DNA of 64,000 nt, from contig CM038465.1 of the NCBI GenBank assembly GCA_021464415.1, forward strand, positions 21,793,839 through 21,857,838, in the 5' to 3' direction. Under the pieces are notes generated by a model. It ran no database searches. It was not told the DNA's origin and saw only the letters and a program-made list of their open reading frames with translations. The position numbers were made by a program, and so were the translations under genes. Shown here in pieces: positions 20,915-31,245 of the stretch. The DNA comes from Lonicera japonica (lineage: Eukaryota; Streptophyta; Magnoliopsida; Dipsacales; Caprifoliaceae). Every line of letters starts with the position of its first letter. The first letter of the stretch is position 1.

Positions 20915-22722
20915 CAGGGGTGGCCCTGGGGCAGGGCAGGTAGGGCGACCGCCCAGGGCCCAAAAGAGACGAGGGGCACCAATTTTTTTTTTTATAAATG
21001 TATATGTATATATAATAATATATATATATGTGTGTGTGTGATATAAAAATATTAAATAACAAAAATCTCTCTCCAAATATAATTATTTAATAAGGTATGT
21101 TTCTAAGAATACTTCTTAAAATTTATAAATGTGGAAGATACATCTAGATTTGGGCTTTTCAATAAATTGCAAGATGTATTTAAATCTCTTGATCTTGATA
21201 TATTAATAACGTGAGGGACAGGGCTATGATAACGGTTCCAATATGAAAGGTAAACATCAAGGTCTTCAAAAAAGATTGCTTGAAATAAATCCTAGAGCGT
21301 TTTACATGCCGTGTGGTTCCTATTACCTTAATTTAACAATAATTTCAGTTAACTTTAAAATCGTTGTCTATTACACGTTGGAAAAACCATATTGTATATG
21401 TTAAATCAATAAAATCTCAAACTTCCGAAATAAGAAATGCTTTGCTTAAATTAGCTGAAATTAGTAAAGATACGAAATGAGTAGGGATGCTGGAAGTTTA
21501 GCATCAGGAGAACTTTCTAGTTTTGAATTTATTTTAACCTTAATAAATTGGTATGATGTTCTGGACAAGATTAACTTGGTTAGTAAAAAATTACAATTTG
21601 AAAATATGCATATTAATGTTGTTATGAAATAATTGAATGGACTTGTTTTATATTTTGAAAAATATAGGGAAAATGGATTTACTTGCCATGATTAATACTA
21701 AAGAAATTACTAATAATATGGAAATTGAGCCTGTATTTCCTAAAAAGCGTCATACTTGTAGAAAGGGGCATTTTTGATGAAATTTTGAATATTGATAGGG
21801 AAGAACAATCAATAGAAGAGTCATTTAGAACTGATTACTTTCTTGTTGTAGTGGATATGGCTATTTCTCAATTAAAAGTAGGTTTGAACAATTGCAATTT
21901 TTTCAATCTATGTTTAGATTCTTGTTTGATGTTGCAAAGTTCGTTTCATTAGATGATGAATTAGAAAAATCTTGCACGCATGAATCTTGAAAATGCTTTA
22001 AAAGTTTATTATGTTTCTAATGTTAATGGAAAGTGCTTTTATTCAGAATTACAAATATTGCAATTAATGTTACCAAGTAAATCATATGAGAACCATGGAC
22101 ATCCATTAAAATTATGGAGTTTGCAAAAGATATGAATATGTTTCCTCATATGATGCTTGCTTATAAACTATTATTGATTTTACATGTGACTGTAGCACTC
22201 GCAGAAAGGAGTTTCTCCAAATTGAAATTGTTAAAATCTTACTTGTAAACTACCATGAGTCAAGATAAATTGAATGGATTAGCAATTTTATGCATTGAAA
22301 ATGCATCTCAGAAAATCTTGACTATGGAGATATAATTGATGATTTTGCTATTAAAAATGCAAGAAAATCATTTTAACTGATTGTTTTACTTGAAATTTCA
22401 TTGTTGCTTTTATTTTGTATGATTGTTTTAGCATGTTGTGCCGTTTACATCTAGAAGCTTTTTGAAAAATGAAAATGCACATGAAGGTTGAAGATGAAAT
22501 ATGTAAGTGCTTGAATTATCATTGTATTGGTTTTGATAGCATGTAAACTTGTGCATTTTGATATGAAGCTTGTAAGTACCTTGAATTCTTAATTGTATTG
22601 TATTTTTGGTAGAATATAAAAATTCAATGGTTTTTTTAATATAAAAATTAATATATTTATTTATAAGAGGGTATCATTTTAGAATTTCGCCCAAGGCCTA
22701 GAAATGGTTAAGACCGGCTCTG
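20915..22722 (+). mobile_element. hAT transposon, private to copy A
   Basis: 1808-bp insert with ends CAGGGGTGGCCCTGGGG and, inverted, CAGAGCCGGTCTTAACC, flanked by a perfect 8-bp target duplication GGAATCAC (20907-20914, 22723-22730). Copy B has the empty site with a single GGAATCAC (53379-53386). CAGRG-type ends and 8-bp duplications are diagnostic of hAT. The subterminal region (20940-20980) carries GGGCGACCGCCCAGGGCCC. Inside is a degraded transposase. The clean empty site without a footprint indicates insertion into A after duplication rather than excision from B. Confidence 0.95.
21370..22378 (+). pseudogene. hAT transposase (zinc finger MYM1/TTF-type), C-terminal half, many stops
   Basis: Scattered frames match the C-terminal half of the TTF-type zinc-finger hAT transposases common in plants: IKSQTSEIRNALLKLAEI (about 21411), SSFEFILTLINWYDVLDKI (about 21518), an EESFRTDYFLVVVDMAISQLK stretch (about 21808-21880), and the dimerisation domain near 22195-22290 (AERSFSKLKLLKSYL, TTMSQDKLNGLAILCIEN), the two halves separated by an in-frame stop. 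Residues typical of the hAT dimerisation core are clear. The N-terminal zinc finger and part of the RNase H-like domain are absent, so the element is internally deleted and cannot encode active transposase; it presumably moved using an enzyme supplied in trans, or decayed later. Confidence 0.85.
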
Positions 22723-22828
22723 GGAATCACATTCGGAGAAGGGTCTAGCAGTGGCAGCTGGTTGAGCTAATTGTTCTGTTTCTAGTTAGCTAATTAATTT
22801 GCTTTACAATCACCACGATATATTTATG

Positions 22829-22852
22829 AATGGAGAGAGAGAGAGAGAGAGA
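22829..22852. repeat. (GA)n microsatellite
   Basis: A short GA run directly left of the non-autonomous hAT element; present but interrupted in copy B (about 53489-53508). Confidence 0.85.
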
Positions 22853-22865
22853 TATGGGGGTTCAG

Positions 22866-23788
22866 CAGGGCCGGCCCTGAGTTTTGTGGGGCCCTAGGCA
22901 AAAAGAAAATTGAAGGCCTATTGTATTTTTTTTATAACCATGTAATATAAGTACACCAATAAACTTACAACAAAGAAAATTACCATGAGTTAGATAACTA
23001 AAAACATAGAGAATTTAGAGAAAGAGACGTCAAATAGTACGAAAACTTTGTAAAAAAACAAAAAAAAAGAATTAACTTCTTGTTAAAGAAAGCTAATAAA
23101 TAATTCATTCAAAACAAAAACTAAAAGATAGAGTTTTATTTTACAAAAAAAAAAAACCCTCAAATCAACTCAATATAGAGAAAAATCAGAGAAAGTGTTA
23201 TGCGTTGTGAATACGAAAGATTGGTGTAGGCTTATTTTAATAAGTGGTTGGACACTAAGACTTAAGCATGCATTTAAAAGAATTAATTGGTGGTGGGGCA
23301 CGCTTAAGCATTTAAAAGAAAATAAAGATATGCTTAAATATTCAAAAAATTATAAAAATAGTAATTAAAATTTTTTAGTTATATAAAATATAGTTTAAAT
23401 AAAAAACTAAAATATAGAGTTTTATTCAACCAAAAAAAAAAGAGAGAAAAACTATATAGAATTCAGTCAAACAAAAACCAAAATAAATATTTAAGTTTAA
23501 TAATTTAAAAGAAAATAATAGGAGGCAAGATAGGGTTTTAAACATTTAAGAGACAACAAATTAAACGCATCCACTGCCATGGTAGACCAATGCCTTGAAA
23601 GAGCTCCCCAATTGAGAAACTTCTGCTGGAACAATGCTTTATGTAGCACTCACCGTGATCGTCAAATACTTTTAATTAATAACATCAATATGTATATATA
23701 CATAAAAAAGCCCAAAAAAATTCAGGATCTTGGTACGTTGGGGGCCCTAAGCGGCAGCCTAGCTCGACTATGCTCAGGACCGGCCTTG
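22866..23788. mobile_element. Non-autonomous hAT element, copy A
   Basis: 923 bp with inverted ends CAGGGCCGGCCCTGAG and CAAGGCCGGTCCTGAG (two mismatches), and subterminal GGGCCCTA on both sides. The 8-bp target duplication is GGGTTCAG (22858-22865) and GCGTTCAG (23789-23796), one mismatch. No transposase sequence is visible inside; a short frame near 23579-23803 crosses the right end and is not a gene. The element is also in copy B (53522-54437), so it is older than the duplication, unlike the neighbouring hAT element at 20915. Confidence 0.93.
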
Positions 23789-23796
23789 GCGTTCAG

Positions 23797-26640
23797 GGTT
23801 TGATCATCTTGCAATTGCAATAATTTTGTGTCTTTGGTTACAAAATAAAATAATTTTTAAATTTTATTTTGGTTGGTTGTTCTTTTATTATGACTTCTAA
23901 AAATGAATTCAATCGGATGAAGTAGAATATATTCCCTTTCAGTCGATCACAAGATCCGTGACATAAAAATTCTTTCTCTAATTAATCATTTATATAAAAA
24001 TTCTTTTGCTCAATCAGACATGGGGCTAGCTTATGATATTGATTACATTATACTACACAGTTTTGCGTTAGTTGGCTATATAAATTATGAAATAATTGTC
24101 CAACTTTTAAGATGTTTTTATTACCAGAATAATGTACAACTATAAAACTAAACAATACAACTTTTTGGCAATAACATGCTCCGACAAAGTTATTTTGCAA
24201 TGTCACTTTTTTTTCACAAGAAACTAGTAGCGATCGAGTTCTAATGCAATAATTAGAGGTAGACTTTAATATATATCTAGCATAAAAATTGACATATTAA
24301 ATATGGTCACCATGTATTAGTTAAAATAATCATATCACATTCTATTTTAACAAATTAATAATCTATTGACACATTGATTTATCAATTTTTTATGTCCATG
24401 TAGAATTACTCGTTCTAAAGTGTAAATCCACAAGCTCAAGAATCTGCTTGTACATCTGTATGTTTTACCTTCCACATGTATATGATGCAATCAACATTTA
24501 TTGGAATGCAAATATGGCATGAACCTTGACTGTTTGTTCAGAATGGCCTATGTTACTTTTCCATTCTCACTCCGTTGCTTACCATCAAAAAGATTATAGA
24601 TCCCACTAGACTAAGAGCATTATTGAGGGCAATGAATAAGTCACACTCTAAGGCCATTTATGGGTAGGAATCTCAGCTTCCAGGAAAGAGATAAAAAGCA
24701 AGAAAGAATGGTGAAGAGCAAATTGATGAATAATGGTTGTGAACATTGGGTGGTACTCACATTAATTATAAGCTTTTTTGATGGGTCCCAAATACCAATT
24801 ATACATTCTAGTTAGTTCCAAAAGGTTGTAACATGTGAGAGAGATAATAGTTCAGAAAAAAAAAATGTTCTAGTTTAGGAAATAGTTCACCTTTTGTAGA
24901 ATGCAAACCCACATGGGCTGCTGTACTACATACACTGATAAAGTGATAATAAAAGTTAATTCATCATGATCAAAATTAAGAAATTATATTAAGTTGTTAA
25001 TGTTGAGAGAGACTTTGAAACTCATTCGAGTGCAGGAAGATATATATATATATATCTATTAACAAAGATATGATATATATATTTATTACTGAAAAAAGAT
25101 AGGGATAAACATTTAATCCTAAAATATATACGATTTATTTTTTACGGGCCTTATGGGTGGTCTCAAAACCATTTAAAAACTTAACTCCATGAATGAAAAT
25201 GGGTCATTTGTAACAAATTTAATAGTTTTGTGGTAATAATTGTTAAAATATATAGTTATATGGTAAAGTGTTCTTAGGGTCATAGTTGAGGTGAGCAAAG
25301 TGCAATTAACTCTTACAATTATATATTTATAATAATGATGTTTCATATATACTTTTTGGTATTTTAAACTATAGAAATATTCATATATCCTTGAAAAATG
25401 TATCTAATATTCAAAATGATGTGATATTTTCTGATTTTTATTTTGGAATAACTATTCAATTTTAAAAAATAATAGATGTGATTTCTGGTTTTTATTTCAA
25501 TATAACGGTTCATTCTCACATACCTGTGTTCTCACTTGTGGATTATTCATAAAACTTTATATAATTCAGATATACATAAATCTATAAATCTATATATATA
25601 TATATATATATGTCAATTTGAAAATATAACTCATATATATATATTGTATTTGAATTTATAATGTTCATTTTAAACATATACAATTTTTTATTAGTTATGG
25701 AGCAATTCATATTGTATCTTTTTATCAAAATTTATGTTTTTCGATGTTGAAGAACATACCACCCTAAACATTAATGAGCGTTAGAATAATATATTTAATG
25801 AACCCTGCAAATTTATGTCTTTTTTCAATTATATCCAAGTAAATTAAGTAAACTGAATCCTGATTATATATTTCTTCGAATGTTTTTTTTTTACAACATG
25901 CATAATCTGATTGAAACCTAATATTAACGTATCCACCCACTCAACATATCACATGTACGAAAAATCTATCCGCACAAACCAAACAAGGCATACTCTTTAA
26001 CGTACATCACTGGAGTCCAAGTAACATATATATTGTTTTAAATTAAAGAAGCTCATCACCACACAAATTAAAAAGGGGACACTAATTAATCTCGATCAAC
26101 AATTATTAAGTGATGAAAATCACTCACAATTTGGCATATGAGAATCACGTCCCACATCAAGTTTAGTCATATATATCACATATAATTGTGTTAAAATAAA
26201 TATTTTGTAATTGTCGTCTAGAGAAAATATGTTTTTCTTCCTCTTATGTACGCATAGTTAACAATCAGTTAATTTTCTATGGAGATATTAAGTTGAAAAG
26301 AACAAAGGAATGCTATTTTTTAGCAAGAGAGGTAAATAGAATTAAATATTCATAGGTGAAAGCATTAAATTGAAACAAATATGTAGCGGTACCTGCAATT
26401 ACCAAAAAAAAAAAAAAAAAAAAAACCACAAATGGATCATATATATAATATATAAAAAATACAAAATAAATAACCCCCCCCCCCCCAAAGAAAACTAGCC
26501 AGTATATCCATAAATGTTTATGTAATAGCTAGCAAAAAACCAACAATGAAATCTTCAACAATTTTTCTCTTGCTCCAATTGTCTTCAATCCGAGTTAGTC
26601 TTCAACTACTTTTTTCTTGCATTGCTTCGTCTTTGATTCC
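23797..26640. other. Non-coding spacer, highly conserved between copies
   Basis: No gene recognised. From about 24420 to 26400 it is almost identical to copy B 55060-57040 (roughly 99% by eye), whereas 24190-24420 is clearly more divergent. It holds (TA)n runs (25040-25080, 25590-25612), a 49-bp sequence repeated at 35640, a poly(A) run (26404-26425; 18 or so in B) and a C13 run (26474-26486; 9 in B). Confidence 0.65.
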
Positions 26641-27345
26641 AACTCCTAACCTACATTTGGAACCACTTCAGACATCTTAGGCCTATGACTCAAAAGGTAT
26701 TGGGTGCACAATAGGGCCACTCAAACCATTTCCTCGAGCTCAATTCTATCATAGCTGTTTTTCAAGTCTTTGTCCACTAACACGTCAAGCTTCTTTTCCT
26801 GGTAAATTTTCTTAACATGCAATCATAGAATCAAGTATGTTATTCAACTCTGGCTATTGGAATTCTAATGTAAAACAAGTGGCAGAAGACCATTTGGTCA
26901 CATTGGAACGTTACAACCCCACTAAGCCCAAAAAGTGATGATGCAAGAATCTTGTGGGGCTGAGCCAGTTTGCTCCGAAACGGCACAAAGATTAGTGACT
27001 ATTTTTATTTCGGCTGTTACGGATCAAACTAGCGAGGCCCCACAAGATCACTTCGTCGTGTCTTTTTGGGCTTAACAAACTTGCGACAATCCAGTTTGGG
27101 AAATAGTCTTCCGCCGCATATTCTTCATCAAATTCTTTTAAAATGTTAAATTAAAATAATTGTTTTGCTTGTCACCTAATCCAGCATAGCTCCTTTCGGG
27201 TTCTTAGCCTTCCCAAATTCTAGAGCTCTCTAACCAGTGATAAGTTCCAGTAGAACAATTCCAAACCCGAAAACATCTGTTTTCTTTGAGGCCTGTAGAA
27301 AGATATTCCGGAGCTATATGTCCCACTGTGCCCCGGACCGTTGTT
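26641..27345 (-). pseudogene. LRR receptor-like kinase (subfamily II, NIK/SERK-like) kinase C-terminus, copy A
   Basis: Minus strand 27345-27178 reads through the kinase activation and P+1 segment: TTVRGTVGHIAPEYLSTG, then KTDVFGFGIVLLELITG, a stop where Gln is expected, and RALEFGKAKNPKGAMLD. After an interruption of about 350 bp the frame resumes at 26819-26641 with VKKIYQEKKLDVLVDKDLKN, YDRIELEEMV, a stop, and VALLCTQYLLSHRPKMSEVV. This order and wording is that of plasma-membrane LRR-RLK subfamily II kinases. A short deletion follows STG, and two or more in-frame stops are present. The N-lobe, catalytic loop, membrane segment and LRRs are missing. The break falls where I recall this family having its last intron, so it may be intron plus insertion. 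It is a pseudogene in both copies. Confidence 0.85.
26879..27117. mobile_element. Foldback-type (long inverted repeat) element inside the kinase pseudogene, copy A
   Basis: Two arms of roughly 105-115 bp are imperfect inverted repeats: GTGGCAGAAGACCATTT... from 26879 and, on the other strand, TGCGGCGGAAGACTATTT... from 27117. Both contain AAGCCCAAAAAG and ATCTTGTGGGGC. The two arms meet around a short loop near 27000. No coding potential. Superfamily not determined because no target duplication could be read. Present in copy B at 57510-57748. Confidence 0.75.
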
Positions 27346-27521
27346 CGAGTGTCAGATTGTATTGGCCAATTCGTTGGCCTAAGTTCATTGAACTCAAATA
27401 TTGTTCATATCTTTTAATTTTTCTTTTGGTTCAGAAAGCTAATCTATGGCAGAAACCATAGTGCATATATATATATATATATATGCTACTTTGACTGCTA
27501 TATTAGATCTTAATTCACTTA

Positions 27522-27740
27522 GGCCTCGTTTGATTCAGGTATTAGGGTCAGTGGGATTAATAATATCCATATTAATAGTACTGGACTATTAATCCTAATA
27601 TTAATTTAATACAAATACCCTATTTGATTCATGCACTATTAATACTGGAATATTCCATACTGATGTTAATACCATGTTTGGCTCTGTAACTTGTATACGG
27701 GATTATATTTTGGAATAATAAAAAAATGATGATGATGATG

Positions 27741-27832
<92 letters not shown>

Positions 27833-27926
27833 GTTAGTCCATGTATTAGTAATCCCGATACATTTGTGCGAACCAAACAATGTAGTATATCCCATCCACT
27901 TTTTAATACTTGAATCAAATGAGTCC
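27522..27926. mobile_element. PIF/Harbinger-type MITE, copy A
   Basis: Ends GGCCTCGTTTGATTCAGG and, inverted, GGACTCATTTGATTCAAG. The left target is TTA (27519-27521). The right TTA is found at 34729-34731 once the solo LTR inserted exactly at the MITE edge is removed. TTA duplications and this end sequence fit Tourist-like PIF/Harbinger MITEs. The centre is an expanded (ATT)n array (about 27740-27830) that is much shorter and mixed in copy B. Confidence 0.85.
27740..27830. repeat. (ATT)n microsatellite, about 30 units, within the MITE
   Basis: A long pure ATT/TAT run giving poly-isoleucine frames on both strands; these frames are not genes. Copy B (58374-58445) has a shorter, mixed (ATA)/(ATT) composition. 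Confidence 0.92.
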
Positions 27927-28059
27927 TGACGCGCCGAAAATAATTCCGTGCTTAGAAACCCAAGTGTAGGTTGTCAAGTTATAATACTTGGTAAGTCCAA
28001 GTGTCGAACCACAAGGATAGTCAGAAAGACGATGTGGTGATTACGAGTCCAAGGCTTTG

Positions 28060-29747
28060 TGTAGGTCGGAAAATACCCTAGAGGGGGGGTGAATATGGAT
28101 TTTGAAACTTAATGCGGAATTTAAAAACTTTTCGAAAATGTTTAAGTAAAACAATTTACTAAACAAATTTATCAAGGAATGTAAGCAAATAAACAATCAA
28201 GCACAAGAGCAAATAATTAAGCAATCTCAAACAATTTAAACAATCAATAATAAAGAGATTGAGTAAGAAAGATTGAACCAATTTGAAGTCGAAGATTTTT
28301 TGTCCACACGGTTCGGCTTGTTCCCCCCACTCCGCGCTCGGTTAGTTCCCCGAGAATTTCCACTATAACTGATCTCCTTCCGGGTGAAGATCAAACCTCT
28401 ACAAGTGTTGTCTCACACACTCTACAAGTATTGCTACACCACAATACTCTCACAAGATACCCTCTTGCTAACCTTGTGAAATTTACCTTTCACAATTTCT
28501 AAACAAGAATTTACCTTCTTGTTTTTCCTATGAGATTTACCTCTCACAATTGAATACAAAATTGTTTGGTGATTCACACCAATTTACAATAACTCTCTTA
28601 AGTGTGTAAAGAATACAATTTGAAACTCACACTAGAGATATCAAAATTGATCAAAATATATAGCTCAAAAATGAAGCATATGATCAATAAAATGAATTGA
28701 ATACTTGAAGAACTTTGTATATATGTAAAATAAGTTTGTAGAATGATTCAAGTGTGTTAAAACATGTCTAAGACATCATATTTATAGCTTACAAAATCAT
28801 ATGGCCGTTGGGGATGATTAAGAGAAGTTTTGGCTCCAAGGTATACATTTTCAAACTTTCCAACAGCTAGTTTTAACAAAAACATTCAAAATTGTTTTGT
28901 TAATTTCTCCCAATTGGACCGTTGGATCATGCTCAAATTTTAGTCCAAATTGCCAGGAGATGTTTTCTAACTACTATAAAAATTTCAAAATGATCGGAGT
29001 TCGGGAATGTCTCCATTTTTCCGTTAGATCAAAACTGGGCAAAAATTGAGCGAATTTTAAACGAAAAATAAAAATATTTTTTCAATTTAATAATTTAGTT
29101 CCAAATAAAATTCTAATGATTTTTGAACCTCAAATATATGTTTCTAAGATACCCATTTTTATTATAACTTAAAATATGATCATTTAAAATTAATATGAAT
29201 TTATTTCAAAACCGGTTTTTGCAAGAATAATGTTTTGAAATGATTTTGATTCAAACTTGGTTTTGATCAATCTAACAATGATGCAAGTTTATGTTTGAGC
29301 TATATAATCAATCAATTAAGAAACTTTACATTAATCCTAAGCAAACACTCAATTACCGACTAGGTGAGTCTTCGAATGCTTCGATTTGTTTCTTCAAATT
29401 GATTCTTCACTTGAAGCTTTTCCCTTGAAGCTTTAGCATACGATCCTTGATCTTTTGTGCTCCATGAAATGCATTGCTAGCTTGTGAGTGATGAGAATGA
29501 TTTTCTTTGACTTGTCCAACGCTTGTAGTTGAATGATCTTGATTTGGATAGATCGGTTTTAGTCGAATGCTTCATTGACTTGATCGAATATTGATTGAAT
29601 GATCCTTATCAAACTTCCTTTGAGCAATCATGCTATTCTTGATTTTTCAAATAAGAAATCTATAATCTTATATCAAGAACATTTTAAATTACACATGATT
29701 GATTTATTGTTATTATCAAAATAAGATTAAGACCTTCAAGGTCAACA
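28060..29747 (-). repeat. 3' LTR of the gag-only Copia element
   Basis: 1688 bp. The plus-strand left end contains CCCTAGAGGGGGGGTGAAT, a motif frequent at the U5 end of SIRE-type Copia LTRs. Next to it at 29748 lies the polypurine tract. Confidence 0.93.
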
Positions 29748-30087
29748 ATCTCCCCCTTTTTGATGATGACAATAAATTAATGTGTGTTTACAATAACAAG
29801 CATAAATAGCATATGAATAATTGAAATATGCTCCCCCTCAATTTATGCATAGATAAAATAAATGATTTATACAAAAAATTTCATATATTTGAGATAGTTT
29901 TAAAACCAATAAAATATTTTTGATCTCAAATAAGGTTTTTAAAAGAAAACAATTATCAATGTTAAAGACATAAAATAATTAAAGGTCTTACCAACATTGA
30001 TTGTCACCAACACACATTTTCTCCCCCTATGGCAACATAAAAAATGGATCAAGGCCACAGAGAGAAAATGGTAACTCCAAGAGTGCT

Positions 30088-31189
30088 TCATCTATGAGGC
30101 CAAGGTGTGTATGCCTCTCCATCTTTTGCCATAAGGCAAAGGTGTGCCACCTCCTCATCGCTCGACTCGATATCGGATTCGTCTTCATACGATTCACTTG
30201 TATGCCCTTTAAGAGCATATTTTAATCTTTTGTATAGCTCTTCCCTCTTTGCTTTCTTCTCTCTTTTCTCCTCTTTTCTAACCGGACAATTTGATTTGTA
30301 ATGTCCCAATTTTTGACAATGAAAGCACTTCCTTTCCTCATTATCAACTTTAGGATGAGTTGATCTATCATTATTTGAGGATGAGGGATTGTTGTCGATC
30401 TTCCCTTGGGAGTAGTTCTTCTTTGCTAGGAATTTCTCAAATTTTCTAGAGAGAAGTGCCATGTCTCCATCTCTTTTAGTTGAGCTATGATACCATATTG
30501 TCATTGGATTTACTTTCTCTCCTCCTTCTTCTCTTTGCAACTCCTTCTCATGGGTTTTAAGAGAACCCAAGAGCTCATCCATGCTAAGAGTTTTGAGATT
30601 CTTAGCTTCTTGAATTGCCGTCACCTTAGGTCTCCATTTCGTTGGAAGAATCCTAAGAATTTTTTGGATTTTCTCTTCATTAGAGTAAACTTTGCCAAGA
30701 AGGTCCAAAGCGTTAGTGAGAATATAAAATCGACTATACATGGAAGCAAGTGATTCGTTAGGCTCCATTTTAAACAATTCATAATCATGGACAAGAATAT
30801 TAATATTGTCCTCCTTCACTTGTGAGGTTCCTTCATAGGTAACCTCAAGCTTATCCCAAATCTCTTTTGCCGTTTTGCAACTAGAGATTTTGTTGTATTC
30901 ATCCATAGTCAAAGCACAATGTAATGAATTTAAAGCTTTAGCAATGAATTGAATTTTTTCTAATATCATGCTCATTGTATTCGGATATAGACTTGGGAAT
31001 AACATTTCCCATTTCGTCAATTTTTGTAATTTCATAAGGTCCAATAAGTGTAACATTCCATTGTTCAAAATCATTAGCTTGTAAAAATGTACACATTCTG
31101 TTTTTCCAATAGCTATAGTTTATGCCATCAAATAATGGTCTATAAGTAGAAGCACCTTCGAAAAGGCCGGTTCCTTGATAATATGACAT
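30088..31189 (-). pseudogene. Copia gag with CCHC zinc knuckle, one frameshift
   Basis: The start ATG at 31189 (MSYYQGTGLFEGA) is the likely Gag N-terminus, followed by FDGINYSYWKNRM near 31125. After EYNEHDI (near 30961) one extra A in an A-run shifts the frame; the downstream frame then reads EKIQFIAKALNSLHCAL, the UBN2 Gag body (TYEGTSQVKEDNINILVHDY; FYILTNALDLLGK; ILPTKWRPKVTAIQE) and an intact CCHC knuckle CFHCQKLGHYKSNC near 30340-30300, then a charged tail (ESYEDESDIESSDEE). A stop at 30088 ends it with no protease after it. The Gag would package RNA into particles. Apart from the single frameshift it is well preserved, which fits the low LTR divergence. Antisense frames at 30001-30753 on the plus strand are shadows. 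Confidence 0.93.
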
Positions 31190-31245
31190 GATCGTAAACT
31201 CTAAGATTGTTAAATCAAAACAAGAGTACAACCTCTGATACCAAT

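Noticed and set aside
20825..21076. Short frames on both strands around 20.9 kb
   Set aside because: They cross the hAT insertion edge and arise from its GC-rich terminal repeat and a (TA)n tract.
23579..23803. 74-codon frame repeated in copy B as 54228-54500
   Set aside because: It lies in the non-autonomous hAT element and crosses its right end; extension in B is due to an indel.
27629..27929. Open frames on both strands encoding long isoleucine runs (also 58252-58543)
   Set aside because: They are translations of the (ATT)n microsatellite inside a MITE and differ in length between copies.
30001..30753. Plus-strand frames of 64-88 codons
   Set aside because: Antisense shadows of the Copia gag on the minus strand.
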